Position numbers and translations under genes: made by a program. Below, piece by piece: positions 18,379-27,398 of a stretch of DNA of 64,000 nt. The stretch's first letter is position 1; the number at the start of each line of letters is the position of its first letter. This DNA comes from Rhodococcus rhodochrous (GTDB taxonomy: Bacteria > Actinomycetota > Actinomycetes > Mycobacteriales > Mycobacteriaceae), in assembly GCF_900187265.1 (NCBI RefSeq), contig NZ_LT906450.1, positions 4,517,444-4,581,443 on the forward strand, written 5' to 3'. Below the pieces are notes generated by a model. It saw only the letters and a program-made list of their open reading frames with translations. It searched no databases and was not told the origin of the DNA.

Positions 18379-20910
18379 TTACTCCTCCTCGGTTCCACCC
18401 GCTGCCGGCGCCTCGGCCGCAGGCGATTCCGGCGCGGGTGCGTCCTCGGCCTCGGCGTCCTCCGATCCGGTGTCGCCGGAGGTCGCGTCGTCGCCACCAC
18501 CGGAGGGCTCGTCGCTCGGTTCCGGTTCGGGGCTGATGCACTTCACGATCGGGACCGGGTCGTACCGGACCGTGCGCGTCGCGTTCGAGATCTGCGCGCC
18601 CGTCCGTGCGTCGGTGACGATCCGGGTGTCGGTGACGGTGAAGCCCTGCGCGCCGCTCGACGGGATGCAGGCCGAACCGGCGGGCAACGTGATCGTGTTG
18701 GGCGAGGTGAAGTTCGTGCGGTTGCCGGTGACCGACTGGACGTCGACGGTCTTCGTGCCCCAGATGCGCACCGTGATGTCCGAACTCGTGCCGATCGTCT
18801 GGATCAGGACGCCCGTGTCGAACGGGTTGCGAAACTTCAGGTCGATGGCACCGTCGTAGATCGTGGCCTCGCGGGCCGCAGGGTACCGGGAGATGTAGTA
18901 GCTGTGCTCGGTATGCTCGACGTCCTCCATACCCGCGAAGTAGGTCGCGTTGTAGAGGGTGGTCGCGAGCTGGCTGATGCCACCGCCCACGGCCTTGCCG
19001 GGACGTCCGGACTCGATGATGCCCGACTCGATGTACCCCTGTGCCGCACCGCGCGGACCGGTGTAGTCGTTGAAGGAGAAGGTGTCCCCCGGCTTGACGA
19101 TGGCGCCGTTGATCTCCTGGGCGGCCAACCGGATGTTGACGCCTGACGCGTATTCGAAGCCGCTGGTGGTGAACTCCGAGACCACCTCCTTGATGCCGAG
19201 CTTCTCGGCGCCTTCGGTGGTGAGTTCCGGTTCGGCCTTCCTGTACACCGCGTCGGTGCTGCGGTCGCCCTCCTCCTTCAGCAGGTCGGGCAACCTCTCG
19301 AGGGTGACGGGCCAGTCGACCATCTCGCCGGTCTCGCTGGGCACGATCGTCGGGCGACCACCGTCGAGGACGATCCGCGCATCCTTCGGCTCGGTCTCCG
19401 ACGGCGCGAGCTGCGGCGCGAGGATGCCGATCGCGGCCTCTGGATTGTACTGCGGTTCGAGTCCTCCCGAACCGTTCGGCACGAACGACAGGACGGCGCC
19501 CACCGCATCGCGCGGAAGCACACCGACGGCCCCGTCGAGCCCCCGGACGACCAGATCCTGCGCCACGGCCGGAACCGCGACTTCCGCCAGCGCCCGGTCG
19601 AGGCCCTCGCGGGTGACGGTGACGTCGACGCTCTCGACGGGCAGCGAGACATCACCGTACGGCCAGCGCTCAGCGAAGACGTCGCCTGCGACGGCCACGT
19701 CGAGTTGCTGGCCGGGCTGCGGCGTCACCGGAACGGGAGTGCCGTCCTCGAAGACGATGTTGCCCTCGCGCGGCTCGTGCGCGGCGGCAGCGGCGGCCTT
19801 CTCGATGGCTGCGGACAGGGCGACCTCGTCGCGCGTGGAGACCACGCCGACCTCGTCGTTCCCGAAGAACGACGCGAGTCGCGTGAACGGATTGAGCGGC
19901 TGCGAACCCACCTGGTCGAGGGTCGCGGGCCAGTCGATCCCGATCCCGGCCTCCGACGGCACGATCTGCCCCTGCGTGTCGCCGGCGGTGACGTCGACGG
20001 GCATGTCGAGCCGCGGCGTCAGTTGCTCGGTGAGCTCTGCCTCGGCCGCATCGAGCGACATGCCGCCGATCTCGACACCTGCGACGGTGACACCGCGCGG
20101 CACCTTGCCCGACGACAACGCCAGATCGGCCACGTAGAACACGGCGAGCAGCGCGACGACGCCACCGACGACGAGCGCGATCGTGCGCCGGGGCAGATTC
20201 GATCCGGACCTGCCCGGTTCGTCGCCGTCTCCGCCGGAACCTCCCGGGCCGCCGGTGGGCGGAGGGGTGACGGGAGGCGGTCCCTGCGGCGGCGGACCCG
20301 CCTGCATCTGCTGGGTCGGCTGGTCGCCCTGCGGCGGATGGGCGGCCGACGGCATCGCCGTCGACGTGGGCGGGACGGGAGCCTCCGGCTGTTCGGGGCC
20401 GGGTTGTGCCGGGTTCTGTTCCCCCTGCGAACGGAGGAGCCGATCGGTGGCGGCGGACGATCCGTCGCCCGGTGCCCGGTTCCCCGGCGCGACGACCGGA
20501 ATGACCGCGGTGGGCGCCTCCGAGGGATGGACGTTCTCGGTCGGGGACTCGTCTGCGCCGGTGGGAGCCACCTGCTCCGGGTTCGTGGGAGCCGCCTGCT
20601 CCGTGTTCTCAGCGGCGGCCTGCGGGGCAGCCAGGTCTTCCGTCTTCGGCTCGTCGACCCGCGGCTCCGCCGCTCCACTCGCCTCCTGGGCCTCGGCAGC
20701 TTCCGGCTGCGGGGCTTCGACGTCGGCCTTCTGGTCGGTGGCACTGCCCGCCTGAGACTCGGTCACCTCCCGGTGAGGATCGACCGCTTCGAAACGCTCG
20801 GTAGGAGCCGACTCGGCCTCGCGAGCGGACTCCGCCGTCGAACCGACGTTCTCGGTTCGTGCGTCGTCGTGCTCGTGAGGGGACTCGTCGGTCCCGTTGC
20901 TGCCGCTCAC
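18379..20910 (-). CDS. VanW-family membrane-anchored cell-wall protein
   Basis: An 843-aa protein. Residues 1 to about 240 are a disordered Pro/Glu/Ala-rich cytoplasmic region. One TM helix follows (IALVVGGVVALLAVFYVADLAL). Extracellular repeats resemble the YoaR-type putative peptidoglycan-binding domain, with phrases such as VPSEAGIGIDWPATLDQV and VPSETGEMVDWPVTLERL. The VanW domain shows GDTFSFNDYTGPRG and GGGISQLATTLYNATYFAG. The C terminus is acidic and Pro-rich. VanW proteins are linked to the cell wall, but their biochemical role is unknown. GTG 20910 follows GAAGGGA. Confidence 0.87.
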   Translation of the reverse strand: MSGSNGTDESPHEHDDARTENVGSTAESAREAESAPTERFEAVDPHREVTESQAGSATDQKADVEAPQPEAAEAQEASGAAEPRVDEPKTEDLAAPQAAAENTEQAAPTNPEQVAPTGADESPTENVHPSEAPTAVIPVVAPGNRAPGDGSSAATDRLLRSQGEQNPAQPGPEQPEAPVPPTSTAMPSAAHPPQGDQPTQQMQAGPPPQGPPPVTPPPTGGPGGSGGDGDEPGRSGSNLPRRTIALVVGGVVALLAVFYVADLALSSGKVPRGVTVAGVEIGGMSLDAAEAELTEQLTPRLDMPVDVTAGDTQGQIVPSEAGIGIDWPATLDQVGSQPLNPFTRLASFFGNDEVGVVSTRDEVALSAAIEKAAAAAAHEPREGNIVFEDGTPVPVTPQPGQQLDVAVAGDVFAERWPYGDVSLPVESVDVTVTREGLDRALAEVAVPAVAQDLVVRGLDGAVGVLPRDAVGAVLSFVPNGSGGLEPQYNPEAAIGILAPQLAPSETEPKDARIVLDGGRPTIVPSETGEMVDWPVTLERLPDLLKEEGDRSTDAVYRKAEPELTTEGAEKLGIKEVVSEFTTSGFEYASGVNIRLAAQEINGAIVKPGDTFSFNDYTGPRGAAQGYIESGIIESGRPGKAVGGGISQLATTLYNATYFAGMEDVEHTEHSYYISRYPAAREATIYDGAIDLKFRNPFDTGVLIQTIGTSSDITVRIWGTKTVDVQSVTGNRTNFTSPNTITLPAGSACIPSSGAQGFTVTDTRIVTDARTGAQISNATRTVRYDPVPIVKCISPEPEPSDEPSGGGDDATSGDTGSEDAEAEDAPAPESPAAEAPAAGGTEEE

Positions 20911-21013
20911 CCGGATCCCTTCGCAAAGCTGGACGCGCTGTCGAATTCGCGCGCCGACTACCTGGTTTCAAGGGTAGTGCCCCAGCTTCGGTCGGCTTCG
21001 CCCGGAATGCGAA

Positions 21014-21060
21014 GACCCCGCGTTGCTACCAGGTCGGGGGTCAGGCAGCAGCGCGGGGTC
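21014..21060. terminator. GC-rich hairpin between fadA2 and the VanW gene
   Basis: GACCCCGCG (21014-21022) pairs with CGCGGGGTC (21052-21060), and the inner TTGCT/AGCAG extends the stem to about 14 bp around a 19-nt loop. It lies about 80 bp downstream of the fadA2 stop and upstream of the VanW gene on the same strand. It probably terminates fadA2, but there is no U-tract. Confidence 0.5.
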
Positions 21061-21140
21061 GCTGGGTCTATCGCTGTCCGTCGCGGAGCGTTACACACCG
21101 AACGGAACTTTTTTTCTCAACGACTTCCGAGGGGTGTCGA

Positions 21141-22454
21141 TCAGGCCTCGAGAATCGCCGTCACACCCTGTCCACCTGCGGCGCAGATGGAGATCAGGCC
21201 GCGGACGGGCTTGCCGGTCTCCTGCTTCTTCTCGTGCAGCATCTTGGCGAGCGAGGCCACGATCCGGCCGCCGGTCGCGGCGAACGGGTGGCCGGCCGCC
21301 AGCGACGAGCCGTTGACGTTGAGCTTGCTGCGGTCGATCGAGCCGAGCGGGGCGTCGAGGCCCAGCTTGCCCTTGCAGTACTCCTCCGACTCGAACGCCT
21401 GGAGGGTGGCGAGCACCACGGAGGCGAACGCCTCGTGGATCTCGTAGAAGTCGAAGTCCTGCAGGGTCAGGCCGTTGCGCTGCAGCAGGCGCGGGATGGC
21501 GTAGGTGGGCGCCATGAGCAACCCGTCTCCACCGTGGATGTAGTCGACCGCGGCGGTCTCGGAGTCCACGAGGTAGGCGAGCACGGGGAGCTTGCGCTCG
21601 GCGGCCCACTCCTCGCTCGCCAGCAACGCGGCCGATGCGCCGTCGGTGAGCGGCGTCGAGTTGCCGGCGGTCATGGTGGCGTCGCCCAGCTTGGTGCCGA
21701 AGACCGGCTTCAGCGTCGACAGCTTCTCGACCGACGAATCGGGACGCAGGTTGTCGTCGCGGGTCAGCCCGAGGAACGGGGTGACGAGGTCGTCGAAGAA
21801 GCCCCGGTCGTAGGCGGCGGCCATGTTGCGGTGGCTCGCGACGGCCAGTTCGTCCTGCGCCTCGCGGGAGACGCCGAACTCCTTGGCGGTGATCGCGGCG
21901 TGCTCACCCATCGACAGGCCGGTGCGCGGCTCGCCGTTGCGCGGGATCTCGATGCCGAGCATCGACGGGCGGACGTTGCCGAGCAGCTTGACCCGGTCGG
22001 CCGTGGTGCGGGCCCGGTTCAGGGAGAGCAGGAACTCGCGGAGCTGGTTGTTCACGGCGATCGGGGCGTCGGAGGTGGTGTCGACGCCGCCGCCGATACC
22101 CGCCTCGATCCGTCCGGCGGCGATGGCGTCGCCGACCGCGATGATCGACTGCAGGCCGGTACCGCAGGCCTGCTGCAGATCCCAGGCCGGGGTGTAGGGG
22201 CTCAACGCGCTGCCGAGCACGCTCTCGCGGACGAGGTTGAAGTCGCGGGCGTGCTTGAGGACCGCACCGCCGACGACGGCACCGAGGCGCTCACCCTGCA
22301 GGTTGAAACGGCCGACGAGACCGTCGAGGGTGGCGGTGAACATGTCCTGGTTGGACGCGCGGGCGTACTTGCGGTCGGACCGGGCGAACGGGATCCGGTT
22401 GCCTCCGAGAACGGCGACACGGCGCTGCTGCGTGGAACGGGCTTTGGTGGTCAC
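21141..22454 (-). CDS. fadA2: Acetyl-CoA acetyltransferase / thiolase, FadA2-like
   Basis: A 437-aa thiolase. The acyl-accepting Cys is in [13 protein letters not shown]. The catalytic His is in [20 protein letters not shown] and the second Cys is in [13 protein letters not shown]. It performs thiolytic cleavage or Claisen condensation of 3-ketoacyl-CoA. It is divergent from fabG4-htdX, as in M. tuberculosis Rv0243/Rv0242c. GTG 22454 follows GGGAG by 7 bp. The shared TetR-type operator lies 45 bp upstream, so it is probably co-regulated with fabG4, htdX and fadE5. Confidence 0.93.
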   Translation of the reverse strand: MTTKARSTQQRRVAVLGGNRIPFARSDRKYARASNQDMFTATLDGLVGRFNLQGERLGAVVGGAVLKHARDFNLVRESVLGSALSPYTPAWDLQQACGTGLQSIIAVGDAIAAGRIEAGIGGGVDTTSDAPIAVNNQLREFLLSLNRARTTADRVKLLGNVRPSMLGIEIPRNGEPRTGLSMGEHAAITAKEFGVSREAQDELAVASHRNMAAAYDRGFFDDLVTPFLGLTRDDNLRPDSSVEKLSTLKPVFGTKLGDATMTAGNSTPLTDGASAALLASEEWAAERKLPVLAYLVDSETAAVDYIHGGDGLLMAPTYAIPRLLQRNGLTLQDFDFYEIHEAFASVVLATLQAFESEEYCKGKLGLDAPLGSIDRSKLNVNGSSLAAGHPFAATGGRIVASLAKMLHEKKQETGKPVRGLISICAAGGQGVTAILEA

Positions 22455-22499
22455 TGGTGTCTCCCGGTTTCGGACGGATTCGAATTCTGGCTACTATTC

Positions 22500-22513
22500 T
22501 TACTCACGGGTAA
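22500..22513. promoter_or_regulatory. TetR-type operator in the fadA2/fabG4 divergent promoter
   Basis: TTACTCACGGGTAA is flanked by C and G to give an 8-bp-per-side CTTAC...GTAAG dyad. It is central between the two divergent starts (22454 and 22579), so one repressor could control both directions. It matches the fadE5 and tetR upstream sites. Confidence 0.65.
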
Positions 22514-22578
22514 GTTTGTTGTCGAACACGCTTGCTGTCGAACACTGCACCGACGACCGAATCGAAGAAGGTGGAATC

Positions 22579-23925
22579 GTGGCCGAAGCCAAGGGCGCAC
22601 CCAAGCTCTACGCCCAGCTCATCTCGTCCGCACCCGGAGCGTTCCTCGCCAAGCAGTTCGGTCTGCCACAGCCCGAGAAGCTCCGGCGCTACCAGCCCGG
22701 CGAGCCCCCGCTCCCCGGCCCCGTCCTGCTCGGCGGCAACGGCCGCCTGGTCGAACCGATCCGCAACCTCCTGAGCGACTACACGTTCGCCGAGCCGTCC
22801 GACACGAAGTTCGGCGCACTCGTCTTCGACGCTACCGGCATCACCGACCCCGCGGGCCTCGAACAGCTCTTCACGTTCTTCCAGCCCACCCTGCGCAATC
22901 TCGCCCCGAGCGGCCGCGTCGTCGTCCTGGGCACCACGCCCGAGGAGGCCCGATCGGTCGACGAGCGCATCGCCCAGCGCGCCCTCGAGGGCTTCACGCG
23001 CAGCGTCGGCAAGGAACTGCGTCGCGGTGCCACCGTGCAGCTCGTCTACGTCTCCCCCAAGGCCGCGACCGGCCTGTCCGGTGTGGAGTCGACGCTGCGC
23101 TTCCTGCTCTCGGCGAAGTCGGCTTTCGTCGACGCCCAGGTGATCCGCATCGGTGAGGGCGACGCCACCGCCCCCGAGTCGTGGGAGCGTCCGCTCGCCG
23201 GCAAGGTCGCGGTCGTCACCGGCGCGGCCCGCGGCATCGGCGCGACGATCGCCGAGGTGCTCGCCCGCGACGGCGCGACCGTCGTCGCCGCCGACGTCCC
23301 CGCTGCGGGCGACGCGCTGACCCAGACCGCCAACAAGGTCGGCGGCACCGCCTTCGCGCTCGACGTCACCGCACCCGACGCCGGTGAGAAGCTCGCCGCG
23401 CACCTGCTCGAGCGTCACGGCGGCGCCGACATCATCGTCCACAACGCCGGCATCACCCGCGACAAGCTGCTCGTCAACATGGACGCCGCTCGCTGGAACG
23501 CCGTGATGGGCGTGAATCTGATCGCCCCGCAGAAGATCACCGACGTGCTCGTCGAGAAGGGCGCGCTGAAGGAGGGTGGCCGGGTCGTCGACGTGTCGTC
23601 GATCGCCGGTATCGCCGGTAACCGCGGCCAGACCAACTACGGCGCCTCGAAGGCCGGTGTCATCGGCCTCGTCCAGGCGACCAGCGAGGCGCTCGCCGAC
23701 AAGAAGATCACCGTCAACGCCGTCGCTCCGGGCTTCATCGAGACCGCCATGACGGCCGCGATCCCGGTCGCCACCCGCGAGGCCGGCCGCCTGATGAGCT
23801 CGCTGCAGCAGGGCGGCGAGACCGTCGACGTCGCCGAGACCGTCGCGTGGTTCGCGAACCCCGCGTCGAGCGCCGTGACCGGGCAGGTCGTGCGCGTGTG
23901 CGGCCAGTCCATGCTGGGGGCCTAG
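22579..23925 (+). CDS. fabG4: 3-oxoacyl-ACP/CoA reductase with N-terminal extension, FabG4-like
   Basis: A 448-aa high-molecular-weight SDR. About 210 N-terminal residues form an extra, Rossmann-like but degenerate domain seen in the FabG4 group. The catalytic domain has the cofactor motif [17 protein letters not shown] (Gly-rich, about residue 214), the [11 protein letters not shown] segment, and the Ser/Tyr/Lys catalytic set in [24 protein letters not shown]. It reduces 3-ketoacyl thioesters, probably of CoA. GTG 22579 follows AAGAAGG. The stop codon directly abuts the htdX ATG, so the two are one operon. Confidence 0.93.
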   Translation: MAEAKGAPKLYAQLISSAPGAFLAKQFGLPQPEKLRRYQPGEPPLPGPVLLGGNGRLVEPIRNLLSDYTFAEPSDTKFGALVFDATGITDPAGLEQLFTFFQPTLRNLAPSGRVVVLGTTPEEARSVDERIAQRALEGFTRSVGKELRRGATVQLVYVSPKAATGLSGVESTLRFLLSAKSAFVDAQVIRIGEGDATAPESWERPLAGKVAVVTGAARGIGATIAEVLARDGATVVAADVPAAGDALTQTANKVGGTAFALDVTAPDAGEKLAAHLLERHGGADIIVHNAGITRDKLLVNMDAARWNAVMGVNLIAPQKITDVLVEKGALKEGGRVVDVSSIAGIAGNRGQTNYGASKAGVIGLVQATSEALADKKITVNAVAPGFIETAMTAAIPVATREAGRLMSSLQQGGETVDVAETVAWFANPASSAVTGQVVRVCGQSMLGA

Positions 23926-24783
23926 ATGGCACGGATCGAACTGCCCTCGCTGCCGTCGACCTTCGACATCTACAGCCGGGCCGTGCTCGGGGCGCTGCCC
24001 GTCGTGGGCGCGTCGGGCGACAGCCTGCCCGACGACGTCCTGGTCCTGCGGTCGCTGAAGGTCGATCCCGACAATCTCGCCGAGTACACCAAGGTGTGCG
24101 GGCTGCGGTTCGGCGACAGCCTGCCGCTGACCTATCCGTTCATCCTCACGTTCCCGCTCGTCATGAAACTGATGGTGTCGAAGGGCTTCCCGTTCGCTGC
24201 CGTCGGTTCGGTGCACGCCGAGAACGTGATCGAGCAGTTCCGGCCGATCTCGGTCACCGAGCCGCTCGACATCGCGGTGCACGCGGAGAACATGCGCGAA
24301 CACCGCAAGGGGCTGCTCGTCGATCTCGTCAGCGAGGTCAACGTCGGACGCGAGTTGGTCTGGCGGCAGACGTCGACCTTCCTGCACCAGCAGCGCACGT
24401 CGCTGTCGGGTCAGCCCAAGCCGGAGCCGAAGGAGGAGGAGGTTCCCCCGGTCCCCACCTCCACTCTGCGGGTCGACCAGAAGGTCATCGACCGCTACGC
24501 TGCGGTCTCCGGTGACCGCAACCCGATCCACGTCTCGACCCTGGGCGCCAAGGCCTTCGGATTCCCGAAGACCATCGCCCACGGCATGTGGAGCGCGGCG
24601 GCCACCCTGTCGGCCGTCGAAGGACGGATCCCCGGCAAGGTGACCTACGCGGTGCGGTTCGGGAAGCCGGTCCTGCTGCCGTCGTCGCTGAGCCTGTATG
24701 CGCAGCACGTCGCCGACGGATGGGATCTGGCACTGCGGCATCCGAAGAAGCAGTACCCGCACCTGACCGCCACGCTGCGGTAG
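23926..24783 (+). CDS. htdX: MaoC-family 3-hydroxyacyl-thioester dehydratase, HtdX-like
   Basis: A 285-aa double hot-dog dehydratase. The hydratase-2 motif is in the C-terminal half: RYAAVSGDRNPIHVS...FGFPKTIAHGMW, with Asp and His of the catalytic dyad. The N-terminal half is a degenerate hot-dog (LTYPFILTFPLVMKLMVSKGFPF). It interconverts 3-hydroxyacyl and trans-2-enoyl thioesters. With FabG4, FadE5 and FadA2 it gives all four steps of a beta-oxidation-like or reverse elongation cycle. The start immediately follows the fabG4 stop. Confidence 0.92.
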   Translation: MARIELPSLPSTFDIYSRAVLGALPVVGASGDSLPDDVLVLRSLKVDPDNLAEYTKVCGLRFGDSLPLTYPFILTFPLVMKLMVSKGFPFAAVGSVHAENVIEQFRPISVTEPLDIAVHAENMREHRKGLLVDLVSEVNVGRELVWRQTSTFLHQQRTSLSGQPKPEPKEEEVPPVPTSTLRVDQKVIDRYAAVSGDRNPIHVSTLGAKAFGFPKTIAHGMWSAAATLSAVEGRIPGKVTYAVRFGKPVLLPSSLSLYAQHVADGWDLALRHPKKQYPHLTATLR

Positions 24784-24802
24784 GGCGGGGAACCACCGAG
24801 AC

Positions 24803-24847
24803 TTCGGGCGGGGCGGGACGCGATGGGGGCGTTCCGCCCCGCCCGAA
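24803..24847. terminator. Terminator between htdX and the TetR gene
   Basis: TTCGGGCGGGGCGG pairs perfectly with CCGCCCCGCCCGAA (24834-24847). Inner GACGC/GCGTT pairing extends the stem to about 19 bp. It lies between convergent genes and probably works in both directions. It lacks the TGTGCG core of the other long hairpins. Confidence 0.75.
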
Positions 24848-24897
24848 CCCTCGTGTGGCGAATACCCTTGTGGCCGAGGCGTTCTCAGTGAGACGGT

Positions 24898-25506
24898 TCA
24901 GTGCATCTGATCGGAACGCTTGCGTCCCGCAAGACCACGCCAGGCGAGGTTCTCGAGCAGATCCGCTGCCTGCTGCACGTCGATCTCACCGCCGGCGATG
25001 CGGTCGGCGACGGCCTCACCCGCACCGACGAGTGCGACGGCCATGATCGTGAAGTTCGTGTCGGGTTCCGGATCGCGCGTGCTCGATTCGAGCAGGTGCG
25101 CGGTGAGTTCGATCAGCCGGTCGCGGCTGCCCTGCACCTGGGGTGCGAAGGCCTGCTGCGACAACGCCTGACGATAGAGGACCATCCACGACGGCCGGTG
25201 CTCGTCGACGAAGCCGAGGAACGACTCGAGCGCGACCCGCAGTTGTTCACGCGGGGCGAGGGTGGGGTCGCCTGCCGGTGTGAGCGCCTCGACGAACCGC
25301 TGCCCCTCGCGCGCGATGCACGCCGCGAACAACTCGTCCTTCGACCCGTAGTACAGGTAGAGCATCGGCTTGGAGATCGACGCCCGCGCCGCGATGGCGT
25401 CCATGGACGTGTTGTGGAAACCGTGCTCGGAGAACACTTCGACGGCGGCGTCCAGCATCTGTTGCTCGCGGACCGCACGCGGCAGTCGCTTGGTTCCGCC
25501 CGCCAT
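24898..25506 (-). CDS. TetR-family transcriptional regulator (Rv0238-like)
   Basis: A 202-aa one-domain regulator. The N-terminal helix-turn-helix spans about residues 16-60: MLDAAVEVFSEHGFHNTSMD, then IAARASISKPMLYLYYGSKDEL. The C-terminal ligand-binding region contains LESFLGFVDEHRPSWMVLYRQ. In M. tuberculosis the equivalent gene also lies between lpqI and the htdX-fabG4 genes. A TTACTC-CGGTAG dyad 31 bp upstream matches sites before fadE5 and fadA2/fabG4. Autoregulation and control of those genes is inferred. An acyl-CoA ligand would fit. Confidence 0.92.
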   Translation of the reverse strand: MAGGTKRLPRAVREQQMLDAAVEVFSEHGFHNTSMDAIAARASISKPMLYLYYGSKDELFAACIAREGQRFVEALTPAGDPTLAPREQLRVALESFLGFVDEHRPSWMVLYRQALSQQAFAPQVQGSRDRLIELTAHLLESSTRDPEPDTNFTIMAVALVGAGEAVADRIAGGEIDVQQAADLLENLAWRGLAGRKRSDQMH

Positions 25507-25536
25507 GACTCCTCCCAGACTCCTCGAATGAAGTTC

Positions 25537-25550
25537 TTACTCTACGGTAG
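25537..25550. promoter_or_regulatory. Putative autoregulatory operator upstream of the TetR gene
   Basis: TTACTCTACGGTAG is one base from a symmetrical TTAC...GTAA dyad and matches the consensus TTACTCNNSGGTAR of the fadE5 and fadA2/fabG4 sites. It lies 31-44 bp before the start codon. Confidence 0.6.
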
Positions 25551-25581
25551 GTAGCCTGCGGTCGAAGCAACCTGCGTCATT

Positions 25582-26760
25582 TCAGCAGTCCAGAGCGCCC
25601 TTCGCGCGTGTCACGGTCCGCACCGATTCGTCGACCCATTCGGGTGAGAGCGTGCCCTCCGCGACGACCTGCTCGAGATGGTCGAGCACGGCGGGCACCT
25701 CGTCGGTGGTCAGCCACAGCGCCTGGTTCACACCCGCCACCATCGCGGCCTCGACGGCCTCGGTGATGCCGTAGGTGTCGGTGATCGCGCGCATCCCCGA
25801 CAGGTCGTCGGTGAAGATCACGCCGCCGAAGGCGGGGCCGCCGTAGGCACCCGAGCGGAGCAGGTCCACCGCCGCCGGGCTGATGCTCGCGGGCAGTCCG
25901 CCGGTCAGTCCCGGCACGTCGAGGTGGCCGAGCATGACACCCACCTCGGGCGAGACCAGACTGCGGTACGGCACGAGATCGCTCTGCTGCAGTTGTTCGA
26001 TCGGCGGGGTGGTCACGGCACCGGTGTGCGAATCGCCGGAGGCCGAACCGTGGCCCGGAAAGTGCTTGAGCACCGGCATGATTCCGGCGTCGATCAGTCC
26101 CCGCGCGTAGGCGCCGGCGTACTGCGTGACGACCTCGGGATCGTCGGAGAACGAGCGGTCGCCGATGACGGAGTCGTCGGGCTGACTGCTCACGTCGACG
26201 TCCGGCGCGAAGTCGACGGTGATGCCCAGCGACTTCAGTTCCTGTCCGCGTTCGAACGCCATCCGGTAGGTCTCGTCGACCGTCATCGTCTGCGCCGTCT
26301 CCCGCGCGGACGGGTCGGGCCCGAACAGGTCGCCGACGCGCGACACGCGGCCGCCCTCCTCGTCGATCGTGACCATGAGCGGCAACGCGCTCTGCGCAGC
26401 GACCTGCGGCACGAGACGGTCGGTGAGCATCGACGCGTCGGTCCAGCTGCCGATGAAGATGCCGCCGATCTGCTCCGACTCGACGACGGCCTGCGCGTCG
26501 GCGGCGCTCGTGACCCCGACGTTGAGCAACTGGGCGAGCTTCTGCCGCAGCGTCAGCCGGGCGAGCAGATCGTCGCCGCAGGTCGCCGACGTCGCAGCTG
26601 CGGTCGCCTCGGTGGTCGTGGCGGTCGCGGTGGTGGACGGGGCGGTCGCCGAACTCGACGTCGCCTCGACCGGGTCGTCGCCGCCCGAATCGGACGAACC
26701 GCATCCCGCGGTGGTGAGGGCGACCGCGAGCACGGCGGCGACAGTGTGACGGATCCGCAT
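25582..26760 (-). CDS. lpqI: Lipoprotein beta-N-acetylhexosaminidase, GH3 (LpqI/NagZ-like)
   Basis: A 392-aa exported glycosidase. The signal peptide ends in a lipobox-like TTAGC with Cys20, and a Ser/Thr/Ala-rich linker follows to about residue 60. GH3 motifs are IDEEGGRVSR, the acid/base loop KHFPGHGSASGDSHTGA, and the nucleophile Asp in IFTDDLSGM. It releases GlcNAc from muropeptides during cell-wall recycling. ATG 26760 is chosen because it begins the signal peptide. It precedes tetR on the same strand with a 75-bp gap that holds the tetR operator. Confidence 0.92.
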   Translation of the reverse strand: MRIRHTVAAVLAVALTTAGCGSSDSGGDDPVEATSSSATAPSTTATATTTEATAAATSATCGDDLLARLTLRQKLAQLLNVGVTSAADAQAVVESEQIGGIFIGSWTDASMLTDRLVPQVAAQSALPLMVTIDEEGGRVSRVGDLFGPDPSARETAQTMTVDETYRMAFERGQELKSLGITVDFAPDVDVSSQPDDSVIGDRSFSDDPEVVTQYAGAYARGLIDAGIMPVLKHFPGHGSASGDSHTGAVTTPPIEQLQQSDLVPYRSLVSPEVGVMLGHLDVPGLTGGLPASISPAAVDLLRSGAYGGPAFGGVIFTDDLSGMRAITDTYGITEAVEAAMVAGVNQALWLTTDEVPAVLDHLEQVVAEGTLSPEWVDESVRTVTRAKGALDC

Positions 26761-26873
26761 GGTGCCGACGGTAGCGGACGAACCTCGGAGACCCACAGCT
26801 CGAACCTCCCCCAGGGACGCTCCGGCGGGTTAAGGTGCACCCGAGCATCCGAATCCGACCCAGGGGGTACGCG

Positions 26874-27341
26874 GTGGGCGCAGATCTGATCCTCATCGCC
26901 TACGACGGTTCCGAGAACTCGAAGCGTGCCGTGCAGTATGCGGGTCGTTTCCTTGAGTCCTGCCGCGCCGTCGTCGTCACCGCCTGGGAACCGATGGTCC
27001 GGCAGGCCGCCCGTATGTCCGGCCTGTCCGGCGTCATGCAACCCGACTGGGTGCCCGACGAGGACAGCGAGGACGTCGCATTGTCCGACGCGCGCATCAC
27101 CAACGACGAGGGCCTCGAGTTGGCCCGCTCGACGGGTCTGCACGCCGAGGGCCGCACCGTCGAGGTCGTCAACGCGGTGTGGTCGGCGATCATCGAGGCC
27201 GCCGACGAGCTCGACGTCGACATCATCGTCACCGGTACCCGCGGCACCACCGGTCTGCGGTCGCTGTTGCAGTCGTCGGTGGCCGATCATGTGCTCCGGC
27301 ACAGTCACAGACCGGTCCTGATCGTGCCGCCGGGTCGCTGA
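26874..27341 (+). CDS. Universal stress protein, single UspA domain
   Basis: A 155-aa cytoplasmic UspA-fold protein. The N-terminal strand and loop are LILIAYDGSENSKRAVQYA. The ATP-binding signature is GTRGTTGLRSLLQSSVADHVL (G-x2-G-x9-S), so it is probably the nucleotide-binding type. GTG 26874 follows AGGGGGT by about 6 bp. It is divergent from lpqI. I see no DosR box upstream. The isochorismate synthase follows 57 bp downstream on the same strand. Confidence 0.9.
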   Translation: MGADLILIAYDGSENSKRAVQYAGRFLESCRAVVVTAWEPMVRQAARMSGLSGVMQPDWVPDEDSEDVALSDARITNDEGLELARSTGLHAEGRTVEVVNAVWSAIIEAADELDVDIIVTGTRGTTGLRSLLQSSVADHVLRHSHRPVLIVPPGR

Positions 27342-27398
27342 CGCCCCGCACCGGGTCACCGGCGCGCCGGGTACAGGCAGGGATATTGTCGATCCACC

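Noticed and set aside
21109-21115. T7 run as a U-tract terminator
   Set aside because: Both flanking genes are on the minus strand, where the run is A7, and there is no hairpin just before it. The hairpin at 21014-21060 is a better candidate.
20859-23156. 765-residue plus-strand frame across fadA2
   Set aside because: It overlaps the fadA2 gene, its promoter and part of fabG4. The sequence is Gly/Arg/Val-rich without family features.
27342-27398. Iron box (IdeR/DmdR) before the isochorismate synthase
   Set aside because: No TTAGGTTAG-type dyad is present, so iron control is not supported.
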